From Thermoanaerobaculia bacterium (lineage in GTDB: Bacteria; Acidobacteriota; Thermoanaerobaculia; Gp7-AA8): a stretch of 49,533 nt of DNA. The notes below the pieces were generated by a model. The model was not told the origin of the DNA and did no database searches. It saw only the letters and a list, made by a program, of their open reading frames with translations. Each line of letters starts with the position of its first letter. Within the stretch, counting starts at the first letter, position 1. The translations under genes and the position numbers were made by a program. The stretch covers positions 1 through 49,533 of the forward strand of contig JADGNY010000041.1 in NCBI GenBank assembly GCA_017883235.1, written 5' to 3'. Shown here piece by piece: positions 36,973-45,187 of the stretch.

Positions 36973-38469
36973 ATGAGCTCGACGAGCGTTTCGGTCCTGG
37001 TCCCGCTGATGGGACCGTCGGCTGAGCTGCCATCGACGATTGAAGTGGTTGAGCGTTACCTGCAAACCACCGGTTTCGCGTTCGATATCCGCGTGCTCGA
37101 CCGGCGGGATGGTGCCGATTACGGTGCGATGATCCGGCGTGGCGCGGCGGACGCCGGTGGCAGTGTCATCGTCATCGTCGATCAGGATCTGCCGTACCCG
37201 GTCAGCGCGATTGGCGACGCTGTCGCGTTGATCGAGTCGGGTGCGGCGGATGTGGTTTTTGCTCGGAGATCCGGCTGTCGGGACAGCATCGTCTTCCGTT
37301 CGCTTCTCGTGGCCATCCTCCCCGATCCATCGCTGCATCTGAAAGCATTTTCCGCCGAGGCGGCCAGGCTGCTGATTCCCGAATCGAAGCTGCGTGGTGG
37401 CGGGTTCGACCTGGAAACAGCCTACCTTGCCAACAAGTATGGCTTCCGAATCGAGCGCCTGAACGTGCATGCGGAGGCGGCGTCGGCGAAGAGGACGTTC
37501 GATTTCTGGCGAGGTGTCGCGGCCTCCGTTGCGATTAGGATGACCGATCGGAGGAATGGCTACCGCGCGCCGCGTCGCTGTCCGGTCTGTTTCTCCAATG
37601 AAGTATGGAACTTCGATCAAATCCCCGGCAACGTGGTTCGCGCGTGCAGCCGCTGCAAGTGCCGCTACCTCGGCCGTTTCGATGTCGACGACGACAGGCG
37701 CCCTGTGCGCCGCGTTCTGCGGGCGCAGCCGGCGCCAGTGGAGATCGGTGAGGAGACGTTGCACCGAGGGCTGGCGCGGGTGAAGACCAGTCAGCGCCGC
37801 CTTGCCGCACTCCGGCGTCACCTCACCTCGCGCGCGCGGGTCCTCGAGATCGGTGTCGGGGATGGGAGCTTTGGCGATGCTGCCGCCCGCGAGCTCGAAT
37901 ACGTCGGTATCGACCGGGCCGCGGCAGCAGCGCGTGCGGCGCGTGCTCGCGGGCTCGACGTCTATTGCTCCACCGTACCGAACTTCGTAAACACAGGACC
38001 GGCGTTCGACGCCATCGTCCTCTTTCACGTTTTCGAGAATATGGCCGATCCACACGATGCGTTGGCGCGCATGAAGGATCTTCTCAAGCCCGGCGGGGTG
38101 CTGTTGTTATCGACCTTTGATACGGAAGGGCTGGTCTACCTCGTCACCGAGCGGCGGTGGATGACGCAGAACTTCCGCACGCACCTCATCCTCTACTCGC
38201 GTTCCGCGCTCATCGAGTTGCTCGAGCACTCCGGATTCGAGATCGTCAGCATCGGTGCGGAGCTGGCCTATCGCGATCACCGTTTTCTGCGGCATTCCGT
38301 TGCCATGCGTTGGCCGGGGCTGACGCCGCTCGTTCGGATGCTGCTGAAGATCCTACCGGATCCGCTCCTGGTTTCCTCGGGGTCGATCCGCATCGTGGCG
38401 AAGCGCCGCGCCGGATCTCCGATCAACTTCCGCGCGATCCGCTCCGTCGAGCCGACGCATGCCCGTTGA
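36973..38469 (+). CDS. Fusion of GT2-like domain, zinc-ribbon and SAM methyltransferase
   Basis: A 498-residue protein in three parts. Residues 1-190 resemble a family 2 glycosyltransferase fold (SVSVLVPLMGPSAELPSTIE, then VIVIVDQDLPYPVS with a D-x-D-like site) but lack much of the usual acceptor region. Next comes a small zinc-ribbon-like segment (CPVCFSNEVWNF, then ACSRCKCRYLG), as often found ahead of sugar methyltransferases. The C-terminal half is a class I methyltransferase: VLEIGVGDGSFGDAA for SAM and VLFHVFENMADPHDAL at motif IV. It probably modifies a glycan end, for instance by O-methylation. The glycosyltransferase part may be structural or inactive. Confidence 0.78.
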   Translation: MSSTSVSVLVPLMGPSAELPSTIEVVERYLQTTGFAFDIRVLDRRDGADYGAMIRRGAADAGGSVIVIVDQDLPYPVSAIGDAVALIESGAADVVFARRSGCRDSIVFRSLLVAILPDPSLHLKAFSAEAARLLIPESKLRGGGFDLETAYLANKYGFRIERLNVHAEAASAKRTFDFWRGVAASVAIRMTDRRNGYRAPRRCPVCFSNEVWNFDQIPGNVVRACSRCKCRYLGRFDVDDDRRPVRRVLRAQPAPVEIGEETLHRGLARVKTSQRRLAALRRHLTSRARVLEIGVGDGSFGDAAARELEYVGIDRAAAAARAARARGLDVYCSTVPNFVNTGPAFDAIVLFHVFENMADPHDALARMKDLLKPGGVLLLSTFDTEGLVYLVTERRWMTQNFRTHLILYSRSALIELLEHSGFEIVSIGAELAYRDHRFLRHSVAMRWPGLTPLVRMLLKILPDPLLVSSGSIRIVAKRRAGSPINFRAIRSVEPTHAR

Positions 38470-39460
38470 CGCGCGCTTTACCAGCCGCCCCTTCAACACG
38501 GGGGACGAAGAACAGATCCTGGCCCTTTTTGCGCGCGCCTTTCCGCACGCCACGCGGGGAATCGATCACTTTCGGTGGGAGTATCAGCGCAATCCGTTCG
38601 ATAACGAACGCATCTCCCTGACGTTCGATGACGCCGGCCGGCTCGTCGCGCAATACGCGGGCTATCCGGTGCGGATGGTCGACGATGGCCGCGACCTCGT
38701 CGCGCATCAGATTGGCGACATCATGACCGATCGTTCCGTTCGCCAGGTCGGCCGTGGCCCCACCAGCATCCTGGCGCGAACGGCGCAGCACTTCTACGAC
38801 GCTTTCTGCCGCGGGAAGGTAGCCTTCAACTACGGGTTCACGACTGCCGCTCATCGCGAGCTTTCCGTGCGGTTTCTCGGCAGCGATGCGGTCGAGCCGG
38901 CCGCGTATCGCGTTCGTGAGCTCGGGCGCAATCCTTTCCCGCCGATCACGCGCCGCGAGCGGTGGCCGCGCGGGTGGCAACTGGAGCTGGTCAAGAGCGT
39001 CGGTATTGAATTCGATCGCTTCTTCGACCGTGTTGCGCCGGCCTATCGCTTCCTGGTGCGTCGTGATGCGCGGTATCTCCGGTGGCGTTACCTGGAGTGT
39101 CCCGACGTCCCGTACTTCCTGGTCGCCATTCGCAAATGGCGGCGTCTCGTGGGCTGGAGCGTCTTCGGCGTGCGTGACGCGCGGCTGGCGTGGGGAGACG
39201 CGCTCTTCGACCGGAGGTACCCGGAGGCGGTGGGGGTGCTCTTGCGTCACGTCGTGCCTAGCTACCCCGTAGACCGCATCGACGGCTGGTTTTCGCGCAG
39301 GCCGGCCTGGTTCGACGCGATTTTGCGTGAGCTGCAATTCGAATCACGGCCTGATCCGCAGGATCTGTCGCTCATGTGCGTGCCGTTCGAGTTGCCGGAC
39401 GCCAGTGCGCGCATCCTCGAGGGGCTCTACTACACGTACGGGGACGGCGATCTTTTTTAG
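38459..39460 (+). CDS. GNAT-family N-acetyltransferase, Eis-like
   Basis: A 333-residue protein. The N-terminal region (RPFNTGDEEQILALFARAFP, then ISLTFDDAGRLVAQYAGYPV) is a GNAT acyltransferase core of the kind seen in polysaccharide-cluster acetyltransferases. The QVGRGPTSILARTAQHF stretch resembles the acetyl-CoA binding region. The C-terminal half (RYLRWRYLECPD, then YFLVAIRKWRRLVGWSVFG) repeats the pattern, suggesting a double GNAT fold. It overlaps the previous gene by 11 bp. The substrate is unknown; an amino sugar of the exported glycan is a fair guess. Confidence 0.72.
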   Translation: MPVDARFTSRPFNTGDEEQILALFARAFPHATRGIDHFRWEYQRNPFDNERISLTFDDAGRLVAQYAGYPVRMVDDGRDLVAHQIGDIMTDRSVRQVGRGPTSILARTAQHFYDAFCRGKVAFNYGFTTAAHRELSVRFLGSDAVEPAAYRVRELGRNPFPPITRRERWPRGWQLELVKSVGIEFDRFFDRVAPAYRFLVRRDARYLRWRYLECPDVPYFLVAIRKWRRLVGWSVFGVRDARLAWGDALFDRRYPEAVGVLLRHVVPSYPVDRIDGWFSRRPAWFDAILRELQFESRPDPQDLSLMCVPFELPDASARILEGLYYTYGDGDLF

Positions 39461-39550
39461 AGGGTTGCGATGGCCAGCGTCGTGCATGGCACTTCCGGTC
39501 GGTCAGCAGCCGCCCAGCAATCGATAGAATGGAGCATTCGTGAGCCTTGC

Positions 39551-39967
39551 ATGAGCAATCTTCAGCCTCAGAACGCCAACGGCGGGAAGCGGGTCGCGGA
39601 TGTCGACCGGAAGCGGATCCTCGTGATCGACGACGATCTGCCTCTGCGGGGCATGCTCGCCGCCGCGCTTCGTCAGGCCGGCTTCAAGGTACTGCTGGCC
39701 AGTGATGGCGGGGAAGGGCAGCGCGCGCTGGCCATTCATCACCCCGATGTCATCCTTCTGGATCTGGCTATGCCCGGCGTCAACGGCTGGGACTTTTTGC
39801 AGCGCCTGAAAGAGACCGGTTATCTCGGCACGATTCCGATCATCGTTCTTTCCGCGCATCTGCATGTCGAACCGCAGGCGATCCTGCAGTTGGGCGTCTC
39901 CGCGATCCTGCCTAAGCCGTTCAATCTCCCTGAGCTGATCGATCTCGTCGAGCACCTCTCACCGTGA
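39551..39967 (+). CDS. Single-domain response regulator (receiver)
   Basis: A 138-residue receiver domain with no output domain. Acidic pocket residues Asp27 and Asp28 (ILVIDDDLPLR), phosphoacceptor Asp71 (VILLDLAMPG), the Ser of IIVLSAH and Lys of ILPKPF are all present, so it should be phosphorylatable. I chose the ATG at 39551 because TAGAAT at 39525-39530 lies upstream of it. The ATG at 39470 would add 27 residues with low-complexity character. No histidine kinase is encoded in the window. It overlaps the next methyltransferase as GTGA. Confidence 0.82.
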   Translation: MSNLQPQNANGGKRVADVDRKRILVIDDDLPLRGMLAAALRQAGFKVLLASDGGEGQRALAIHHPDVILLDLAMPGVNGWDFLQRLKETGYLGTIPIIVLSAHLHVEPQAILQLGVSAILPKPFNLPELIDLVEHLSP

Positions 39968-40611
39968 CGACGGAAGATCTGGCCGGCCGGATCGCCGCGC
40001 TCTATCCGACGCGCTTTCTCCGCATCTATGTTCGATCCAAAATCCGGATCGATCCGGTTTATGCGGCGGTCTTCGAGCGGATTGGCCAGGGCAGCGAGCC
40101 ATTGCTCGACATCGGATGCGGGATCGGCATTCTCGCGCTCTACCTGCGCGCGCGGGGTTTCCGCGCGCCCATCCGCGGAGTCGATCACGACGACCGGAAG
40201 GTCGCCATCGCCAGAAGCGTCATGCCCGAGGCGACGACGTTCAGCGTCGCGGACGCGCGGGCGGCGATCGACCCCGGCGGCACGATCGTGCTGCTCGATC
40301 TGCTGCATTACTTTCGCGGGGATGAACAGGCGCACATCCTCGAATCCGCGGCCAGGAGCGCCACGACCGTGATCATTCGCGATGGCATTCGCGACGGAAG
40401 CTGGCGCTACCGGCTCACGTACCTGCAGGAGATGTTTTCGCGCCTGATTCGTTGGCTGCGCGCGGAGCGGCTTCATTTCCCGACGCGCGATGACGTGATG
40501 CGTCCGTTCGACGGTTTCGATGCCGAGGTTGCGCCGCTGTACGGGCGAACGCCGTTCAACAACTATCTCTTCGTCTTCAGGCGTTCAACGGCCGGGACCA
40601 CGAAGGAGTAG
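39964..40611 (+). CDS. Class I SAM-dependent methyltransferase
   Basis: A 215-residue protein. The SAM-binding motif LLDIGCGIGILALYL (about residues 47-61) is followed by the acidic strand end in IRGVDHDDRK and motif IV in IVLLDLLHYF. The C-terminal region (FPTRDDVMRPFDGF) has no recognised acceptor domain. The GTG start overlaps the receiver gene stop. Its last 49 bases overlap the 3' end of the convergent polysaccharide deacetylase gene. Presence in the glycan cluster suggests a sugar or lipid acceptor. Confidence 0.8.
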   Translation: MTTEDLAGRIAALYPTRFLRIYVRSKIRIDPVYAAVFERIGQGSEPLLDIGCGIGILALYLRARGFRAPIRGVDHDDRKVAIARSVMPEATTFSVADARAAIDPGGTIVLLDLLHYFRGDEQAHILESAARSATTVIIRDGIRDGSWRYRLTYLQEMFSRLIRWLRAERLHFPTRDDVMRPFDGFDAEVAPLYGRTPFNNYLFVFRRSTAGTTKE

Positions 40612-41318
40612 CCTCGGCCTTGCAGCTCGTCGACGACGCGGCTGATGCAGGCGACGGAGAAGGCCCGCCCCTGGTGCATGACCACGATCGACCCCGCGCC
40701 GGTGCGCGGCACGATGCGGCGGACGACGCGCTCGACGTCATCACCGAACGAATCGAATCCTCGCACGCTCCAGCCGACGAGCGTCAGGCCGCGGCGAGCC
40801 AGGATCGGATGGACGAATGGGTTTTTCATCCCGACAGGCGCGCGAAAAAGGGCCGGACGGCCGCCGGTGATCGACTCCAGCACCGCCGAGCACTCGTCCA
40901 CCTGCGAGGAGATGGCCGAGGGGAACAGGCACCAGAACGAGCCGGAGGGGTGCGTCTGTGAATGATTGGCAACCGCGTGACCCCGCGCCAGCATCAACCG
41001 TATGAGATCGGGCCGCCGCGCGGCCAGCGATCCCTTCACGAAGAATGTCGCCTTGACGCCGCGCTCGTCGAGCGAATCGAGGAGGGGTTGCGTATCGTCG
41101 GTCGGGCCGTCGTCGATCGTGAGCCACACCTCGTTCGATGGCGAATCAAAACTGGTGATGACAGGCCCCAGCCACTGCGAGTTCGGCCGGAGGGTCGGCC
41201 AGAGCACGAGCGCATGCGAAAGAGCGAGCACGCCGATCGCCGCGAGCCATGAATGCGGCCACAGCACGGCCAGGATGACGGGCGCGATGCAGGCGAAGCC
41301 GAGAATCAGCGCACGCAT
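40563..41318 (-). CDS. Polysaccharide deacetylase (NodB homology)
   Basis: A 251-residue membrane-anchored deacetylase. Two hydrophobic segments cover residues 5-45. The NodB domain follows: EVWLTIDDGPTDDTQPLLD with the catalytic Asp-Asp pair, GHAVANHSQTHPSG with the metal His residues, and RAPVGMKNPFVHPIL and IVVMHQG near the C-terminus. It would remove N- or O-acetyl groups from a surface glycan. It is last in a six-gene minus-strand operon and overlaps the upstream membrane protein gene by 13 bp and the convergent methyltransferase by 49 bp. Confidence 0.87.
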   Translation of the reverse strand: MRALILGFACIAPVILAVLWPHSWLAAIGVLALSHALVLWPTLRPNSQWLGPVITSFDSPSNEVWLTIDDGPTDDTQPLLDSLDERGVKATFFVKGSLAARRPDLIRLMLARGHAVANHSQTHPSGSFWCLFPSAISSQVDECSAVLESITGGRPALFRAPVGMKNPFVHPILARRGLTLVGWSVRGFDSFGDDVERVVRRIVPRTGAGSIVVMHQGRAFSVACISRVVDELQGRGYSFVVPAVERLKTKR

Positions 41319-41845
41319 CGTTCTTCCGCGGACTGTACGCTGCCGCGCAGCAGCCAGAGGATGACCGCGGCAACACTATTGAGGAGAAGGATTGCAAAGA
41401 AGAGCCACGCCACGAAACGTGCCCAGCTCCGGGTTGTGGCAACGTATGACGATGCGATCAGCAATAGCGCCATCGTAATCACGGAAACGATCTTGATGTG
41501 GTTCCCGTCGCCGATGAAAGCTCGCAGAATCGATCCGCCGAGCACGATCGGAAGATGGATGGCGGCCGCGGCGAGCGGCACCGAAAGGACGATCGACAGC
41601 GGCAGCGCGAAGGGGAGCGACGCCGCGATGTAGCAGGCCGTCGTGGCGAAGGCCCAGAACGCGGTGAGATGCATCTCCACGGCCGTCTGATCGCGATCGA
41701 TCGAAAGGATCAGATGTTCCGGACGTTCCACCGCGGACCGGGCCCGGCCCAAGAGGATGTATCCGATCAACCGGGCCACGGCGAACCGGTGCCGCGACGG
41801 GAGCCGGCGGGCGTCGGGGCGATCGATGACAACGTTCAGCATCAT
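41306..41845 (-). CDS. Multi-pass membrane protein of unknown function
   Basis: About 179 residues with four hydrophobic segments, for example AFWAFATTACYIAASLPFAL and VSVITMALLLIASSYVA. The start is at an ATGATGA overlap with the acyltransferase stop (ATG at 41845 or 41842). The longer in-frame form lies inside the acyltransferase gene. No family is recognised. Its place between an acyltransferase and a deacetylase suggests envelope glycan or lipid handling. Confidence 0.65.
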   Translation of the reverse strand: MMLNVVIDRPDARRLPSRHRFAVARLIGYILLGRARSAVERPEHLILSIDRDQTAVEMHLTAFWAFATTACYIAASLPFALPLSIVLSVPLAAAAIHLPIVLGGSILRAFIGDGNHIKIVSVITMALLLIASSYVATTRSWARFVAWLFFAILLLNSVAAVILWLLRGSVQSAEERCVR

Positions 41846-42738
41846 CGCGCCGGCTCCGGCCAGTAGGGCTCGAATGTGAACCATTGGAACCAGCATTCCT
41901 GAACGACGCGTTCCAGCTCCGCCATCCACTGCTCGACCGCGCGGGCGAAATCGTCGTCGCGGTTCCGGCTGCGCGTGATCTCGATCGGCCGCGACGTCAT
42001 CAGCCGGTACCGGCGCCGTCCCAGTCGTACGACGAAGACCGGATAGATCGGTACGCGTGCGGCCAGGGCGAGTGCGAAAGGGCCGGCCGGCACGGTCGTC
42101 GGTTTGCCGAAAAGTGTCGCCGGCAACGAACTGATCGAGCCGGTCACGCGGTCGCCCTGAATGGCCACGATGCCACCCTCGCGGATGGTCTCCAGCAGAT
42201 CGAGCGCTAATTCAGTTGCTCTGGTGTTGAACTCGATGCGAAGACTGTCTACACCGTGGTGCTCTTCGAATTCGCGCGTCTGCGGATCGGCTTCCGGCGC
42301 GCGCACCATCACGATCCGGCGCGTCGACGTCTCGGAGAAGAGATGCGCGCCGAGGTCATAGCTGCCCATGTGCGCGGTCAGCAGGATCGCCCCCTGGCGC
42401 GTCTGCATATCCTCGAAATACTCCCTGCCGGTGAACTCCCAGTCGGGAATCGTTCGCAGCTCCTTGAAGCGCACATTGTCCGCGATCGTCCAGGCATAGT
42501 TCCAGAAGACGCGATAGCAGCGAAACAGGTTTGCGATCGCCAGCGAGCCGGGCTTGATCACCTTCAGATTGCGCATCACGCCGCGCCGGCCGGGTCCCCA
42601 CACCAGGAAGAACGTGGACCAGAAAGCCATGACGATCGGCTCGGTCCATGGCGGCACATTCAGCACGGCGAAGCGAAGCCCCTGTCGCCAGAAGACACCG
42701 CGCACGAAAAAACGACGCCACCAGACCGACCGCGTCAC
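41842..42738 (-). CDS. LpxL/HtrB-family lipid acyltransferase
   Basis: A 298-residue inner-membrane acyltransferase of the lipid A late acyltransferase family. LLTAHMGSYDLGAHLF provides the H-x4-D-like catalytic motif (H-M-G-S-Y-D), followed by IVAIQGDRV and the substrate-binding stretch FGKPTTVPAGPFALALA. An N-terminal hydrophobic segment (PIVMAFWSTFFLVW) anchors it. The GTG at 42738 overlaps the upstream GT2 stop as GTGA; the longer frame to 42951 is out-of-frame GT2 sequence. Membership in a glycan operon points to acylation of lipid A or a glycolipid. Confidence 0.85.
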   Translation of the reverse strand: MTRSVWWRRFFVRGVFWRQGLRFAVLNVPPWTEPIVMAFWSTFFLVWGPGRRGVMRNLKVIKPGSLAIANLFRCYRVFWNYAWTIADNVRFKELRTIPDWEFTGREYFEDMQTRQGAILLTAHMGSYDLGAHLFSETSTRRIVMVRAPEADPQTREFEEHHGVDSLRIEFNTRATELALDLLETIREGGIVAIQGDRVTGSISSLPATLFGKPTTVPAGPFALALAARVPIYPVFVVRLGRRRYRLMTSRPIEITRSRNRDDDFARAVEQWMAELERVVQECWFQWFTFEPYWPEPAR

Positions 42739-43910
42739 TTCCGCATGATATCGGAGAGCGTCCGTTCGACCGCCGGCAACGACGGACGCAGAAGATCGAA
42801 GAGCGCACCGTTCATGAGTGCCCGGTCGCCGGGATAGGTGGCCACGATCTGCAACGGAAAACGCTCGAAGATCTCGGCATCGCATCGGCGCCGCAGCCGT
42901 TGCACGATGATTCGTTTGGCGGCGATGCGGTCGCCGTGCGCGACGATCCATTCGAAGGCGCGGAACTGCATCGTCGTCAGCGGATCATCGATCGCCGCCA
43001 GCGGCTTCGCGCCGAAGAGCTTCCGCCGTGCTCGGGCGAAAAGGCCGCGGGATGACCTCGACGTCTTGGAGAACGGCTCACGCGTCAATTCGGCGGCGTT
43101 GGCGTTGCGGGTGGTGGCGTAATGGTGGAGGCGCGCCAGGAAGGTGAAGAAAAGCGCGCCCGAGACGTCGTGAAGCGATTCGTAGTTTTTCAACGCGGTC
43201 TGCAGAGCGTTGCGCTCGAAGAGAACGCCGCGTTCGAAGTCGCCCAGCCTCTGGCTCGTCGCGCTCGACTTGTGGCGGACGACGGCGCGCGGCTCGTACA
43301 GAACGCGGAAACCGGCCAGCCAGGATCGCCAGCCGAAGTCGACGTCCTCGAGGTAGGCGAAATAGTCGTCGTCGAATCCGCCGAGGGCGAGGAGAGGCTC
43401 GCGGCGGGAAATCATGTTGCCGCCGCAGGCAAAGAGGATCTCGGCCCCGGCCGCCGGCTCCTGGCGCGATGCCAGCGGGTAGCGGAAGCCGTCCTGGAAG
43501 GCGTGTCCGTCGAATGTCAGCGCGCCGCCGATGAAATCGATCAGCTCTCCTGACGGGTCGACAATCTTTCCGCCGGCGGAGACGACGTCGTCCGGGGCGT
43601 TCTCGATGGCGTCCACCAGCGAGGCCAGCCAGCCTTGCTGCGGAACTGCATCGTTGTTGAGGAAGACCACATTGCGCGCGGGTGAGCGGACCAGCGCCGC
43701 GGCAAGGCCGCCGGTGAAGCCATGGTTCGCGCCGAGGGGGAGCAGGCGAACGGCCGGGTAGCGGCCGGCGATTGCGCCGATGCTGCCGTCGGTCGATCCG
43801 TTGTCGACGACCGTGATCATCGCGCCGTCGAAACGCTGCGACGACACCGCGTCGAGACAGGCCAGCGTGTCGTCGCGGCTGTTCCAGTTGACGACGATGA
43901 CGTCAACCAC
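42735..43910 (-). CDS. Family 2 glycosyltransferase
   Basis: A 391-residue GT-A enzyme. It has VDVIVVNWNSRDDTLACLD, TVVDNGSTDGS, the GANHGFTGGLA loop, VVFLNNDAVPQQGWL as the nucleotide-sugar site, and FDDDYFAYLEDVDFGWRSWL, the E-D-x-D-like acceptor motif of rhamnosyl-type enzymes. The GTG start lies 8 bp after the GT4 gene stop. The C-terminal 140 residues are helical and basic. The sugar is not known. Confidence 0.88.
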   Translation of the reverse strand: MVDVIVVNWNSRDDTLACLDAVSSQRFDGAMITVVDNGSTDGSIGAIAGRYPAVRLLPLGANHGFTGGLAAALVRSPARNVVFLNNDAVPQQGWLASLVDAIENAPDDVVSAGGKIVDPSGELIDFIGGALTFDGHAFQDGFRYPLASRQEPAAGAEILFACGGNMISRREPLLALGGFDDDYFAYLEDVDFGWRSWLAGFRVLYEPRAVVRHKSSATSQRLGDFERGVLFERNALQTALKNYESLHDVSGALFFTFLARLHHYATTRNANAAELTREPFSKTSRSSRGLFARARRKLFGAKPLAAIDDPLTTMQFRAFEWIVAHGDRIAAKRIIVQRLRRRCDAEIFERFPLQIVATYPGDRALMNGALFDLLRPSLPAVERTLSDIMRK

Positions 43911-43918
43911 CGGCGCGT

Positions 43919-45187
43919 TCAGGACGATCCTCCGATGCGGCGTTTGATGCGTTCCAGGAACGAGCGTGAGCGCTCCGGCACCTGCATGCTCGCCGCAAAC
44001 GCCTCCTTCCGCGGATCAGCGTACGGTTGGCGGACGAAGTCGACCAGCGGATGCAGCGTATGCGGCCACTGATGCTCGTCGACGAAGCGCCGCGCTCCTT
44101 CGCGCATGCGCTCGTTGCCCAGCACGCGTACCAGCGCGTTCGCGAAATCCTCCGGCGACGCTGAATGAACGACCTCTCCCGCGCCGTAGCGGATCAGCAG
44201 CTCATCGGTGCCGGGCGCGCTGCTGGTTACGATCGGCAGTTGGCCCCACAGGTAGTCGTAGACCCTCGTCCGCATCGAGAGGTCAGTCTCGATCGATTGC
44301 GGGAACGTCAGCAACGCCGCGCCGAATCGGCCGTAAAACGCGGCGCGCTGTTCGTAAGCAACCCATGGCTCGAAGCGGACGAAGTCGTATCCCTTTCGTT
44401 TGGTGTGCTCGATCGCCTCGGCGAGCTTTCCCTGTGGCGTCAGCGACGGGTTCGGATGTGTCGTAAACGTCAGCGTCACATCCGGCAATGACGCGCGCGC
44501 GATGGCGACCGCTTCGATGGCCAGTATCGGGTCGTACCAGTCATAGATGCCACCAAACAGAACTCCTGGGAGCGCGGGCGAGACGCCCGCGCTTCCAGGA
44601 GGAGGTACCCCAAACGGCGCGATGCGGATCAAGGCGTCGAAATGCGGATCGTTCCCGAAGGCGATCGGATTTACGCGGCCGGCGGCGAGCAACGCGCCGA
44701 GGTAGAAAAGGCGCTGCGCTTCAGACGCGCAGAGGAAGAGATCGCCGCGCAGCAGCGACTGCATCAAGGTCGCATGATCGTGCGTGAAGACCCCGGCGCC
44801 GTGTGCCGGGTAGTAATGCAGATTCTCGATGATGAACGGGTCGTACAGATCGACGACCGTCGGGATCGGCGATCCATGTGCGAATCCCTGCCCGAATCCC
44901 TGCCCGAATCCCTGCCCGAATCCCTGCCCGAATCCATGTCCGAAAAGATCATTTGCCGCGTGCCCCTGCACCACCACCACCTCCGCCTCGCTCGTGTGGC
45001 GATGCAGACTCTCCGGTGTGATCTCGCCGGCGCGGCAGCCGGAGACAGATCCGGCGTCGCGCGAGAGGAGCGTCACCTCGTGCCCGTCGGCCAGAAGGAC
45101 GTTCGCCATCTCCAGGAAACGGATGCCGATCCCCGCCGGCTGGCGATGGCCAAGCGGTTCCGGGCATACGAGCAGCGCACGCGTCAT
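43919..45187 (-). CDS. Family 4 glycosyltransferase carrying two in-frame repeat insertions
   Basis: About 422 residues with a GT-B fold. The N-terminus is TRALLVCPEPLGHRQPAGIG, and the C-terminal donor domain contains QLPIVTSSAPGTDELLIRYG with the E-x7-E-like region. The ATG at 45187 overlaps the upstream stop as ATGA. Two oddities lie in frame. One is a 12 bp tandem repeat coding for FGQG units (about 44880-44938). The other is a 35-base palindrome (44565-44599) read as PPPGSAGVSPALPG, a copy of the element at 384-467. Both probably sit in surface loops, since the frame stays intact. Confidence 0.82.
   Translation of the reverse strand: MTRALLVCPEPLGHRQPAGIGIRFLEMANVLLADGHEVTLLSRDAGSVSGCRAGEITPESLHRHTSEAEVVVVQGHAANDLFGHGFGQGFGQGFGQGFGQGFAHGSPIPTVVDLYDPFIIENLHYYPAHGAGVFTHDHATLMQSLLRGDLFLCASEAQRLFYLGALLAAGRVNPIAFGNDPHFDALIRIAPFGVPPPGSAGVSPALPGVLFGGIYDWYDPILAIEAVAIARASLPDVTLTFTTHPNPSLTPQGKLAEAIEHTKRKGYDFVRFEPWVAYEQRAAFYGRFGAALLTFPQSIETDLSMRTRVYDYLWGQLPIVTSSAPGTDELLIRYGAGEVVHSASPEDFANALVRVLGNERMREGARRFVDEHQWPHTLHPLVDFVRQPYADPRKEAFAASMQVPERSRSFLERIKRRIGGSS
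44565..44599. repeat. Short in-gene copy of the palindromic element
   Basis: CCTGGGAGCGCGGGCG, an AGA loop, then the complement (one mismatch). It equals the two outer arms of the element at 384-467 joined without the 32-base centre. It is translated as part of the glycosyltransferase on the minus strand. Confidence 0.88.
44880..44938. repeat. 12 bp tandem repeat inside the GT4 gene
   Basis: The unit GAATCCCTGCCC is repeated four times with flanking partial copies. On the coding strand it gives FGQG units. Being a multiple of three, copy-number change would keep the frame. Confidence 0.9.
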
